Positions 23,621-36,704 of a stretch of 64,000 nucleotides of DNA are shown in pieces. The position numbers and the translations under genes were made by a program. The notes under the pieces are model-generated. The model saw nothing but the letters and a program-made list of their open reading frames with translations, was not told where the DNA came from and made no database searches. Positions within the stretch are counted from its first letter, which is position 1, and every line of letters begins with the position of its first letter. The stretch is from Platerodrilus igneus (Eukaryota > Arthropoda > Insecta > Coleoptera > Lycidae): contig JARFIW010001323.1 in NCBI GenBank assembly GCA_036346225.1, forward strand, positions 744,001 through 808,000. Direction: 5' to 3'.

Positions 23621-24551
23621 ACTTATTTGGTTAAACCTATAGTTCGGATCTTTAGCTCATTGAAACGCGCAAGCCATTCTATCTGTTCTAGTATTTTAGA
23701 ACGTCGTCAAGGTGCAGGTCCGTTCAGAATAGTAAGTGATCCCACTAAATTCTAATTGTGAACTCCAAAAACTGACAACGCTGAAGGTATTTCTTAAAAT
23801 ATTAATGCGGTCAAGGTGATAAATAAATGACATTCATTTATCCATATCAGTTGGGTTTTTGTTTACTCTACTATTTATGCTTTATTGTGTTTTTTCGAGT
23901 TTTAATGTTTGAGCGTTACAGAAAGTAAAAATTAGATGAGAAATGGTGGAAAAACAATTTAAAACGGACAACTTATTATTAAAGCACTAATATAATTTGA
24001 ATTTCATGTATAATAGGTTTCAAAAACAAGACATTGCAGTAAATGAGTATTTTTATTCAAATCATAAACTTAAAATCACAAATATAATCGTTTTTTCTCT
24101 GTTAAATACATATTGGAAATCAACTCAGTGTTGGAAATTATTTTAAACCACCAAAAATGCAAATAAATCAATTATAAATGTAAAATTTTAAAACGGAAGT
24201 ATGCTATTTTTTAGAACGCTTTAAAGTCAAGTAAATAGTAAATTTATTAATATGTGTTACAAATATGAGCTTTTAGAAATTTTAGTTAAATAAATTAAAT
24301 TTAATATTACATAATTGTAAGCCACGGACACTTTAATTATATTTTATAATACAATGTAACAACTAGACGCTATATAAGGAAAATATACAAATATATGGTT
24401 AAATATGAGTTAACTATTTCATATAATAGATTACAATGTATTCATTTATATTGCTTCAGAACAACACACATGTAAACTTAAGTAAATCACATGATAACAC
24501 GTACTTTTCTAGGTTGATTTCATAAACTCAATAGCAAGATTATACGATGAT
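23621..24551. other. AT-rich intergenic stretch before the tandem duplication
   Basis: I see nothing codable and no repeat shared with other parts of the window. The duplicated segment begins at 24,552. Confidence 0.5.
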
Positions 24552-27239
24552 AAGAAAATTTCCGGACTAAGAATATAATGTAGAGTCAGGAAATAATATC
24601 AGATTTAGATATCCAATGGAGAATGAATAATCAATTTGTAGGGGATGGAAAGGAATCTAAGGAATTACCTCCTCCACAAATCACTTACCTTGAGTTGGTT
24701 ATAAACTGTTGGGATGATTCTGAATGGTTTTACGAAGCATCAAGGTCACGTCTCGATTCCGCACAAAAGGACCTATAATTCACACACTTTAATTTGTTCT
24801 ATGGTACGTGACAGGCCGGAAAGTACTCCCGTCACTCGCGACACGACCCCGACAGACAAGGATGTAAGAGTGGAAGGGAACAGGTTGGGGATGCAACTGG
24901 AGTTAACACAACCGCCCACCACAATAAATTTAAATTTATTTAAACGAAGCAACAAATTGTAGTTATTTACACGCGACCGAAAGAACAACAAAGAAACGAA
25001 AAAAAGTTGCTTATAATAAATTATAAATAAATATAGAAATATAGGTTAAGGCTCAACCGATAGAAGGCAGAGCTTAATTACGGGTCTTTTGATCAGACCA
25101 TGATTAATTTTAAGTGTATCAACTACCCTTTCCTGCAAGCTGTTACGTTCAAAACCGTGCAAGTAATTATCTCTGCATTCATTTTAAAACGTCCTACAAT
25201 TTCTCAACAATTTCGATTTTCCGCCATTTGAATTAGTGTTATTTTATAAAATTTCTGAAGTAATTATTGTATAAAATTTTGCCTTATGAAATCGAACACA
25301 ACTACACATACAAAGTAGTTGCAATATTTTCTACCACCTGCTGTGACTACATTTTACTCAAAACTAAATATATCTCGGAAAAACAAGTTTCTGAAATATG
25401 TATCGGTAAAACACACGGGTTGGACAGAAACAGAAAGGAAAGCGAAGTAAAGGCACGGACACGTATGAAAAGATAAAAGATTCGTAGAAATGTCGTGCTA
25501 AGTACAAATGCGGAGAGTGATATGTTTCACATAGACAAAGAAAGGACGCCCTCGAGTTTTTGTTACAATAAAAATAAAAATTTCTATTTAAACAAACAAA
25601 AAAATTATAATCTACGGACAATTTAATAATTGAGATACGAAGTGCGCATTTTGTATGTAACATGTAAAATTAATCGGTATAAAAGTAATGCTTACACCTT
25701 CGTACAAACAAGCGTGTTCAGTTAAAAAATATGAAATACAGAACAAATAGTAGTAATCATTTTAAAAAGTATCATATTGCTACCTGTAAAAGTAATGGGA
25801 AAAGTGTAATGCTTATACTTTTATATAAGTGTGTTCAGTTAAAAACATGAAATGCAGAACAAATTCTAGTAATGATTTCTAAGAAGCATTGGCGAAGCTA
25901 ATTTTGGAGTGGATTTTATTATGCACACACATAAAATGTGGAGAACAACATTCCTCCATATGCAATGATACTTATCTCGCTTTATCTTGCAATCTACATA
26001 GGTGAATTCGCAAAAGAGCGTGACCTCGCTCACTGAGGGATTTCTTCACTGTAGTTCGGACCAATAAGGTTGCAACAGCGGGCCGATGTAAAAGAGCATT
26101 TGGGTCTACGTAAAAAAAAATGCTAATAAGAGAACTCTACTAGTATTAATTAGCACGTAAGAAACTTACCAATGCACGGAAAATATAATTTTCTTGTAGC
26201 AGACGTGCATTGCTCTTGAAGTAATAGAATCAGCCACGTATAAAGTACATGCTAGGACGCAAAGTAGGATCAAACCGAACTTATTTTAGGAAACAATATG
26301 GTAATCGATTCAAATATTAGGGTATCACATGTCAAAAGAACACTTCTAAGGCCGTTTTAATGCATAAATAGAAAAAAATTCTGTAAACTCGAATCCAATC
26401 GCCTTTGTTAATCACACACGTAGAAAACCTACGCTATTCAGACTTACATTATTACTTATAAATAAAGGAAACATATTTTTTCAGAAAACAAAGATTACGG
26501 ATAACGAAGTACATTTGCGGTGTTATACCAAGTAATAAAAATAGATTGAGGTACTTTGACTACACTAAATACACTAATAATATTCTACAGTGTTGAACAA
26601 ATGCTTGTTTCAATTGTATTAAAAGGAGTTGTATAGGAACAAGTCGAATTATTAAATTACAAAGTGTGATCAGGGGCGTCTCCTATAACAGGCAGTTCCA
26701 CAGAAGTCAAAGCAAAAGTGTGGGAATATTTAAACAGAATCATAAATTGAATGAACATATTTAACAGGGTACAATTGAACGTATCAAACACTGCAAATTA
26801 GGTCTTATTAAGCAAGGATGCTGCTACAAGGCTGCTCAGGGAAAGATCAAGGACTCCTCGTCTAACTGCGGCAAAAAAAAAGATAATTTTTGAAACGCAC
26901 ATTTAAAAAACGGTTGTATGAGTATACTAAACGTTGTGAGAGCAACCTACAATTATTTTTGGGTAAGTTGAAACTTTGACGTTTTTGTTTGATGTTATAT
27001 TGCAAAAACTTTCATATTTTGTATTATTTGCGGATATTTGTGTTTTAAAAATTTTAAAAGAGGTTTAATACACTAATTTAACAGAATTATAAGGTCTTTT
27101 TAATGTTCTATAAATTGAACTAGTTAAGGAAGTAGGTTCTTAAATTTAAATTTGAGCTTCTGCGGCTGTTGCGTTGAAAAGCGGTACTTTTGCGATCTTG
27201 TAGTTCTGTACTTTCGGTATTTTCTGTATGTCTATAAAT

Positions 27240-28807
27240 ATATATTATTATGTATGGTCTGCTGTGTTTCCTTATGTCTCCACGCAACACATTGGGTTTG
27301 CGTCAAAATATATAGTGTATGGTGATATCAAAAATTATAATTCAAAAATAGGAGTTAAAGGATTAATATTTGCAACCCTAATGTGGTGTTGGCCTTTTAA
27401 ATGATTTTAATAAAGAAAAATTTCTGTTTATTTATGCCACGGCTTTTAAAGACTCGTTCAGGAATAATTGAATCTAGCAAATTTTACTCTGTAAGAAAAC
27501 GTGAGTTCTTTGTCCTCTTACAGGTATATAAAACACATGCGCATAAAGCGTCGTTTAGTCAAAACCACTTAACCTCATTTAGTGCTAGTACCTCGTGGTT
27601 ATATTCAAAGGTTGATAAATAAACTCAACAATATTTAATTTAGGTAAGCGGTTGAAATTCAAATTATTCACAAATTACTTTAAATGATGTGTATATAAAG
27701 ATAACTTCAAATACCTGCAACTCCTCTGAATGTGCCTGGGTTGTACATGGACCTTGATACAGGATACAACAAGATCGCCTTGAATGCTTGCAGTGAATAC
27801 CTGTTAAAAGTACGTTTTAGTTTTATGTTCAATTGGAATTAACTTTTGTTTTAGGTTCTACAAATAAACTACTAATTCATCAACTGTATACTCAGATATG
27901 CTTCTATTACTAAGAACACTTTCAATACTTCACCAATATAAATTTGACCGTAATCTATGCGACTGGACCCTGCTGCAAAATATCACAATACCACTGGTGC
28001 AACTCTTCACTAACACAAGAGATGACCCGAAGTTTGCTTTAATTGGAATTCCTTCTCTGGAACTTGATTGGTTGTATAACCCTTATTACTTATTTTCTGA
28101 TACACCTTTTATAAACATGAAACTCAGTGGCCTATTATTTCTGTTAACCACTCAAATAAAATGCATACACTTTAAACACATATATTAATAGTATCAATTT
28201 AATTACAGGCTCTTAAAGCCAAAAAACATCTATACAGTATACAAATTTTTTAACAACCCCTTTATTCTAAACATTTATCACCTAGGAAATCTAAAAACAT
28301 TTACATCTTGCCTACTATATAAAAATTACAAGGGATACATTCATTACTTCATCCTTAACTGTACTTAATTGCTATTTTGGAACAGATTTGGTATTATTTG
28401 TATTAATTTTCATTTGTTGACATTTCATAAATTTTCATAACTTTATAATTAAAAAATACTAAACTACTTTTATTTACAGGTACATAAAATTTATATGGAA
28501 TAGAGTATCCTGAACAATTATAAACAACATTTCTATCAACAAAACCTATACACATTCAGTTGAAGTTACATTAGATACCCTTCGTATTGAAAAACAGTGA
28601 AAAAATGCTTTTTTAAACCTCAAACGCTGCATCACTAGTACATAACATTCTATATCTGCGTTTAACAAGTAATTATTCATCAATCTTTGTTTTATCGTAG
28701 TGTTTTAAATTTAGAATAGCTTGATAGGAGTGGTAAATTAATGTTTTTAGCTTCAGTACTAACAACTACCTTTTTTTAAACCATTTTATAATGTCAAATA
28801 CCAATAT
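27240..28807. other. unit-1-specific segment
   Basis: Unit 1 has about 1,570 bases here; unit 2 has only a run of TA repeats (34,479-34,518) at the same point. The segment is AT-rich, with a 96-codon frame at 27,898-28,188 that resembles nothing I know. A deletion in unit 2 between TA-rich ends, or an insertion into unit 1, would explain it. No terminal repeats are obvious. Confidence 0.6.
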
Positions 28808-30979
28808 TGTCGTGGAAATTATAGATTAAGAAGGGTATGTAGGTCTAGATAATAAATTTTTAACAACTGTGTATATAGGAAATAGGAACAATTGATTTAC
28901 GCGCCAAATTAATCAGTTTAGATAGTGAAAAAGGGGGGAAGCTTTAGGGTACATGAAAGCTCAAGGATACGCATAATTAGTTGTAATATTTTAAATTAAG
29001 CGCATCGGATATGAAATGGAGCTTTTGAGTATAGAAAATCAATAATTTAAACGCATATTTCCATTTAAGTAAACGAAACGTTCGTTATACAAATCCTAAG
29101 ACGTGCTAAAACTCGGAATTATTATTTTAAACAGATAGTTACTTCAAAGAAATATCTGATAGTTAAATGTCAAGTTCAAAGAACTGAATTATACGTTGGG
29201 ACAAAATTCTATAGAACTGTTTGTAACGGTCGGTGCAACAAGCTGCTAAAATAACAAGGGCTTTGAAGACAAAGTGAAATGAAATATCTATAATGTAAAA
29301 CAGGTAGAGAACACGTATAATAAAACGTTGGTTAATATACTCGTCTAAAATATGCGTAGATTTGGAGGCCAACCACAATATCGATTTTCTGTAGGTTGAG
29401 AGAGGTTCTAAAAGAGACAATAAATATGGGTGAAACGAAGAAGGGTAGCTAGGGAGTTGAACGTATACAACGGAGGAAAGCAATATAATTGGTCGAAGGC
29501 TAGAAGTTTTGAGAAGCTCGCGTCGGTTAGATGTTGTTAAGCAAAGTCCATAGAAAAAACAGGGTAAACTTGGAATTTTTCAGACGTTCAAGTTTGTTAC
29601 GAACAAAATTTTGAGAATCGGTTTTAGAAAATAAGCTTTTCGATGAAAAGAGGGTCCGTGAGGGGTATTGAAAAGTGTATAATTACACTGGGAGAATTAT
29701 TAAAGCTCTCTTAAAACTTATATCTATTGCGTGCTCTTACGTTGTACTGATTGTCGCTTATTAGTTGAAGTAGCATACAGCATTCTATTTAAAGAGTGCA
29801 AAAGCTGTTAGTAACGTACCGGAAATGTATTAAAAGTGTGATTTGCACAAGTGGGTGCTAGCTTGTCAAAGGTGCTGTTACTACACTCTACAATCTAAGG
29901 ATAGGATGGTTCATGGGTAAGCGAATCGAGAAGTTTTAAACTAGTATGCGTGAGGTGTAGTGGTTATGGAGGGTTAAGCTTGGTAGAGAGCATTATCCGA
30001 GTAGAAATACTAAAGGAGGTGGCAGAGATTTGGATAGCTAGTGAACATGAGTTGGATCCAGGTATAATCACGAAGTGTATAGACACAACGACGAGGGTTT
30101 TGGAACACATCTTCAGAGGTAACGAGGAAAGAAGCTTACTCCAGGTAAAGAAAATTAATTTCTTGCTTTTGCTTGAACATTTGTGCTGATATTTTGTGCT
30201 TGAGTGTTTTGACTTATTGAGGGTGTAATTTATTACCATAAAAACTCATTTGAAGAGGTATATGTACAGGGCTTTTGATATTGGCGATTTAAAAATGTTT
30301 ATTAATGACATACAAATGTTGTTGTAAGGAGTAAACGGGTCTTTAGATTTATTGTAAACCAAAAATGCGATGTGTAAAAGCATTTAGAGTAACTGGGTTA
30401 TACTGAGCTCAAAATAGACCAGAATAAAATCAATTTAGGGTTGCACGACGGGCCCATCTACTCGTCTGAAATAAAATTGTTGAAATATATTAAAAATCAT
30501 AAATTTTTAAAAAATTTAAAGATTGAGATGGTAACATTTTTATCAATCTGTATATACAAATGCGTAAATATGTTCTTACTAATGGAAACTTGTTAATATG
30601 TGTAAATAAAAAGGTTGTATGTCTTGTTGCATTATTTGAGTGGTAATTTCATTTGACTGTATATGTGAGAAGGAGTGAATTTAGGATGGTTGGTATCCAA
30701 GAAGAAGCAGATTGCTGAGCTAGCCAGGGTGTGCAGAAATTAGGAGGCGTTCCAAAGGTATGGTAAAAAATTTTTTATTTTCAGAAAATTTTATGACAGC
30801 CCAACGACACTGGGACTCAAAGATGATCCCGACTGTTCTAGAGATCCACAGGAATTTTATGTTGGCCCAAGCGTGGGGCTTGATTGATTTTTAGAGAGAT
30901 CTCGATTGTTATCGACTTCCACAGCAATTTTATGACGCCCAATTCGTGGGGCGAGAACTGGTTTAGAGAGATCCACTGA
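28808..30979 (+). mobile_element. putative solo LTR, copy 1
   Basis: This 2,172-base element starts TGTCGTGGA and ends TCCACTGAA (TCCACTGCA in copy 2). It thus has TG...CA ends within a short inverted repeat, flanked on both sides by ATAT. It has no coding motifs. Copies lie at 34,519-36,691 (tandem partner) and, inverted and diverged, at 62,449-63,645, each next to TA repeats. This fits an LTR left after recombination of a retrotransposon that prefers TA-rich targets. A splice-donor-like CTCCAG|GTAAAG near 30,140 is kept in the third copy (TTACCTGGAGTAAGC), as expected of a transcribed leader. Confidence 0.6.
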
Positions 30980-31033
30980 AATATATAATATATCAAGCAT
31001 TCATTTGCATTCCAAATGTGGATTATTCTTCTG

Positions 31034-31036
<3 letters not shown>

Positions 31037-31065
<29 letters not shown>
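31037..31065. repeat. (TA)n repeat near the end of unit 1
   Basis: This is a pure TA run. At the equivalent place in unit 2 the Gypsy element is inserted; its right flank (from 45,590) resumes with the same TATATATTTATAACTGCG sequence. Confidence 0.85.
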
Positions 31066-31070
<5 letters not shown>

Positions 31071-34000
31071 ACTGCGATTAAAGGTCATAACAAGGTCATA
31101 TTACAACGCATGACAAAGATTTTATTTCATAAATTCGAGAAAATGCGATAAATAACTAATCTATTTAGACATTTATTTGTAAGTTTGTAAAATGCACCGT
31201 ATAAATATATTAATTACGTTGGTCGCATAAACGAACGAATTAAAGGAGTTTCATCCAAATTTTGTAATAAAAAGATAATGTTTTACATAAATTTACGTTC
31301 AATTGCATATAAATACCCTAAATTGTATGTAATATTGGGATACTCGCTCGAATAAATATTCTAAAAGTATTTTTATTTGTAATTTAATAACAAAAAGGTA
31401 TGTTTCTAATTGAAAAGCGTATTAATTCAATGGTTAAGAATCCGAAAACTGTTGGAGCCGCCTAGAATAAATGACGTTAAAAAGGTTTGGCTTTGGGCAA
31501 CCGTGATGATCAGTGGTAATTTAAACGCCGAGGTGAGGACGTGCTGCCGTTACTAGTATAGAGAAATTATGTAATTAAACTGTATACAATGATGTACAAA
31601 AATTTGCCGGCCAACAATTATTTAAAAATATATTGAAATGCGTATTTAAAACGAATTGAAACTATCATAAAATAGAGTTAACTTAAAAAGTTTGAGATTA
31701 AATGGAATATTAAGGAACGTATATGAATTAAATGGATTAACATTTGATGGAATATGTCAATCGACATAAAAAGTGGCTTTCTTAAAACAAATTAACAAAG
31801 AATTAAGCATTGATATTTAAGAAAATTTCCGGACTAAGAATATAATATAGAGACAGGAAATAATATAAGAATTAGATATCCAACGGAGAATGAATAATCA
31901 ATTTGTAGGGGATGGAAAGGAATCTAAGGAATTACCTCCTCCACAAATCACTTACCTTGGGTTGGTTATAAACTGTTGGGATGATTCTGAATGTTTTTAC
32001 GAAGCTTCAGGGTCACGTCTCGATTCCGCACAAAAAGGACCTATAGTTCACACACTTCAATTTGTTCTATGCTACGCGACAGGCCGGAACGTACTCCTGT
32101 CATTCGCGACACGACCCCGACAGACAAGGACGTAAGAATGGGAAGGAACAGGTTGGGAATGCAACTGGAATTAACACAACCGCCCACCAAAATGAATTTA
32201 AATTTATTTAAACGAAGCAACAAATTGTAGTTATTTACACGCGACCGAAAGAACAACAAAGAAACGGAAAAAAGTTGCTTATAATAAATTATAAATAAAT
32301 ATAGAAATATAGGTTAAGGCTCAACCGATAGAAGGCAGAGCTTAATTACGGGTCTTTTGATCAGACCATGATTAATTTTAAGTGTATCAACTACCCTTTC
32401 CTGCAAGCTGTTACGTTCAAAACCCTGCAAGTAATTATTTCTGCATTCATTTTAAAACATCCTACAATTTCTCAACAATTTCGATTTTCCGCCATTTGAA
32501 TTAGTGTTATTTTATAAAATTTCTGAAGTAATTATTGTTTAAAATTTTGCCTTATGAAATCGAACACCTGCTTTCACATACAAAGTAGTTGCAATATTTT
32601 CTACCACCTGCTGTGACTACATTTTACTCAAAACTAAATATATCTCGGAAAAAGCAAGTTTCTGAAATATGTATCGGTAAAACACACGGGTTGGACAGAA
32701 ACACAAAGGAAAGCGAAGTAAAGGCACGGTCACGTATGAAAAGATAAAAGATTCGTAGAAATGTCGTGCTAACTACAAATGCGGAGAGTGAGATGGTTCA
32801 CATAGACAAAGAAAGGACGCCCTCGAGTTTTATTTACAATAAAAATAAAAATTTCTATTTAAACATAAAAAAAATTATAATCTACGGACAATTTAATAAT
32901 TGAGATACGAAGTGCGCATTTTGTATGTAACATGTAAAATTAATCGGTATAAAAGTAATGCTTACACCTTCGTACAAACAAGCGTGTTCAGTTAAAAAAT
33001 ATGAAATACAGAACAAATAGTAGTAATCATTTTAAAAAGTATCATAATACTTATACTTTCGTATAACAAGTGTGTTCAGTTAAAAACATGAAATGCAGAA
33101 CAAATTCTAGTGATGATTTCTAAGAAGCATTGGCGAAGCTAATTTTGGAGTGGGTTTTATTATGCACACACATAAAATGTAGAGAACAACATTCCTCCAT
33201 ATGCAATGATACTTATCTCGCTTTATCTTGCAATCTACATAGGTGAATTCGCAAAAGAGCGTGACCTCGCTTACTGAGGGATTTCTTCACTGTAGTTCGA
33301 ACCAATAAGGTTGCAACAGCGGGCCGATGTAAAAGAGCATTTGGGTCTACGTAAAGAAAATGCTAATAAGAGAACTCTACTAGTATTAATTAGTACGTAA
33401 GAAACTTACCAATGCACGGAAAATATAATTTTCTTGTAGCAGACGTGCATTGCTCTTGAAGTAATAGAATCAGCCACGTATAAAGTACATGCTAGGACGC
33501 AAAGTAGGATCAAACCGAACCTATTTTAGGAAACAATATGGTAATTGATTCAAATATTAGGGTATCACATGTCAAAAGAACACTTCTAAGGCCGTTTTAA
33601 TGCATAAATAGAAAAAAATTCTGTAAACTCGAATCCAATCGCTTTTGTTAATCACACACGTAGAAAACCTACGCTATTCAGACTTGCATTATTACTTATA
33701 AATAAAGGAAACATATTTTTTCAGAAAACAAAGATTACGGATAACGAAGTACATTTGCGGTGTTATACCAAGTAATAAAAATAGATTGAGGTACTTTGAC
33801 TACACTAAATACACTAATAATATTCTACAGTGTTGAACAAATGCTTGTTTCAATTGTATTAAAAGGAGTTGTATAGGAACAAGTCGAATTATTAAATTAC
33901 AAAGTGTGATCAGGGGCGTCTCCTATAACAGGCAGTTCCACAGAAGTCAAAGCGAAAGTGTGGGAATATTTAAACAGAATCATAAATTGAATGAACATAT

Positions 34001-34473
34001 TTAACAGGGTACAATTGAACGTATCAAACACTGCAAATTAGGTCTTATTAAGCAAGGATGCTGCTACAAGGCTGCTCAGGGAAAGATCAAGGACTCCTCG
34101 TCTAACTGCGGCAAAAAAAAAAGATAATTTTTGAAACGAACATTTAAAAAACGGTTGTATGAGTATACTAAACGTTGTGAGAGCAACATACAATTATTTT
34201 TGGGTAAGTTGAAACTTTGACGTTTTTGTTTGATGTTATATTGCAAAAACTTTCATATTTTGTATTATTTGTGGATATTTGTGTTTTAAAAATTTTAAAA
34301 GAGGTTTAATACACTAATTTAACAGAATTATAAGGTCTTTTTAATGTTCTATAAATTGAACTAGTTAAGGAAGTGGGTTCTTAAATTCAAATTTGAGCTT
34401 CTGCGGCTGTTGCGTTGAAAAGCGGTACTTTTGCGATCTTGTAGTTCTGTACTTTCGGTATTTTCTGTATGTC

Positions 34474-34478
<5 letters not shown>

Positions 34479-34518
<40 letters not shown>
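34479..34518. repeat. (TA)n repeat before solo LTR copy 2
   Basis: This is a TA run directly before TGTCGTGGA, standing in place of the 1.57 kb segment found in unit 1. Confidence 0.9.
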
Positions 34519-34521
<3 letters not shown>

Positions 34522-36691
34522 CGTGGAAATTATAGATTAAGAAGGGTATGTAGGTCTAGATAATAAATTTTTAACAACTGTGTATATAGGAAATAGGAAC
34601 AATTTATTTACGCGCCAAATTAATCAGTTTAGATAACGAAAAAGGGGGGAAGCTTTAGGGTACATGAAAGCTCAAGGAAACGCATAATTAGTTGTAATAT
34701 TTTAAATTAAGCGCATCGGATATGAAATGGAGCTTTTGAGTATAGAAAATCAATAATTTAAACGCATATTTCCATTTAAGTAAACGAAACGTTCGTTATA
34801 CAAATCCTAAGACGTGCTAAAACTCGGAATTATTATTTTAAACGGATAGTTACTTCAAAGAAATACCTGATAGTTAAATGTCAAGTTCAAAGAACTGAAT
34901 TATACGTTGGGACAAAATTGTATAGAACTGTTTGTAACGGTCGGTGCAACAAGCTGCTAAAATAACAAGGGGTTTGAAGGCAAAGTAAAATGAAATATCT
35001 ATAATGTAAAACAGGTAGAGAACACGTATAATAAAACGTTGGTTAAAATACTCGTCTAAAATACGCGTAGATTTGAAGGCCAACCACAATATCGATTTTC
35101 TGTAGGTTGAGAGAGGTTCTAAAAGAGACAATAAATATGGGTGAAACGAAGAAGGGTAGCTAGGGGGTTGAACGTATACACCGGGGGAAAGCAATATAAT
35201 TGGTCGAAGGCTAGAAGTTTTGAGAAGCTCGCGTCGGTTAGATGTTGTTAAGCAAAGTCCATGGAAAAAGCAGGGTAAACTTGGAATTTTTTAGACGTTG
35301 AAGTTTGTTACGAACAAAATTTTGAGGATCGGTTTTAGAAAATAAGCTTTTCGATGAAAAGAGGGTCCGTGAGGGGTATTGAAAAGTGTATAATTACACT
35401 GGGAGAATTATTAAAGCTCTCTTAAATCTTATATCTATTACGTGCTCTTACGTTGTACTGATTGTCGCTTATTAGTTGAAGTAGCATACAGCATCCTATT
35501 TAAAGAGTGCAAAAGCTGTTAGTAACGTACCGGAAATGTATTAAAAGTGTGATTTGCACAAGTGGGTGCTAGCTTGTCAAAGGTGCTGTTACTACACTCT
35601 ACAATCTAAGGATAGGATGGTTCATGGGTAAGCGAATCGAGAAGTTTTAAGCTAGTATGCGTGAGGTGTAGTGGTTATGGAAGGTTAAGCTTGGTAGAGA
35701 GCATTATCCGAGTAGAAATACTAAAGGAGGTGGCAGACATTCGGATAGCTAGTGAACATGAGTTGGATCCAGGTATAATCACGAAGTGTATAGACACAAC
35801 GACGAGGGTTTTGGAACACATCTTCAGAGGTAACGAGGGAAGAAGCTTACTCCAGGTAAAGAAAATTAATTTCTCGCTTTTGCTTGAACATTTGTGCTGA
35901 TATTTTGTGCTTGAGTGTTTTGACTTATTGAGGGTGTATTTTATTACCATAAAAACTCATTTGAAGAGGTATATGTACAGGGCTTTTGATATTGGCGATT
36001 TAAAAATGTTTATTAATGACATACAAATGTTGTTGTAAGGAGTAAACGGGTCTTTAGATTTATTGTAAACCAAAAATGCGATGTGTAAAAGCATTTAGAG
36101 TAACTGGGTTATACTGAGCTTAAAATAGACCAAAATAAAATCAATTTAGGGTTGCACGACGGGCCCATCTACTCGTCTCAAATAAAATTGTTGGAATATA
36201 TTAAAAATCATGAATTTTTAAAAAATTTGAAGATTGAAATGGTAACATTTTTATCAATCTGTATATACAAATGCGTAAATATGTTCTTACTAATGGAAAC
36301 TTGTTAATATGTGTAAATAAAAAGGTTGTATGTCTTGTTGCATTATTTGAGTGGTAATTTCATTTGACGGTATATGTGAGAAGGAGTGAATTTAGGATGG
36401 TTGGTATCCAAGAAGAAGCAGATTGCTGAGCTAGCCAGGGTGTGCAGAAATTAGGAGGCGTTCCAAAGGTATGGTAAGAATTTTTTTATTTTCAGAAAAT
36501 TTTATGACAGCCCAACGACACTGGGACTCAAAGATGATCTCGACTGTTCTAGAGATCCACAGGAATTTTATGTTAGCCCAAGCGTGGGGCTTGAGTGATT
36601 TTTAGAGAGATCTCGATTGTTATCGACTTCCACAGCAATTTTATGACGCCCAATCCGTAGGGCGAGAATTGGTTTAGAGAGATCCACTGCA
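34519..36691 (+). mobile_element. putative solo LTR, copy 2
   Basis: This is the partner of 28,808-30,979 in the second tandem unit. It runs from TGTCGTGGA to TCCACTGCA with TATAT sequence on both sides. It differs from copy 1 by scattered single-base changes. Because both lie in the duplicated segment, their similarity dates the duplication and not two separate insertions. Confidence 0.6.
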
Positions 36692-36704
36692 ATATATATA
36701 TTAT

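Larger units (their letters stand above)
24552..31818 (+). repeat. tandem duplication, unit 1
   Basis: This segment is repeated directly after itself (unit 2, 31,819-46,357). Both start AAGAAAATTTCCGGACTAAG, and the junction sequence GATATTTAAGAAA recurs at the far end of unit 2 (46,351-46,363). AAGAAA is shared at all three boundaries, which suggests a microhomology-joined duplication. By eye the units differ at about 1-2% of positions. Unit 1 is 7,267 bases long because it contains 27,240-28,807, absent from unit 2. No recognisable gene lies in it; frames such as 29,163-29,483 (minus) and 29,950-30,189 (plus) lie inside the LTR-like element. Confidence 0.9.

Noticed and set aside
31890..32259. 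Overlapping 70-80 codon frames repeated at 24,714-24,991
   Set aside because: They recur only because of the tandem duplication; frames differ between units and no motif is seen.
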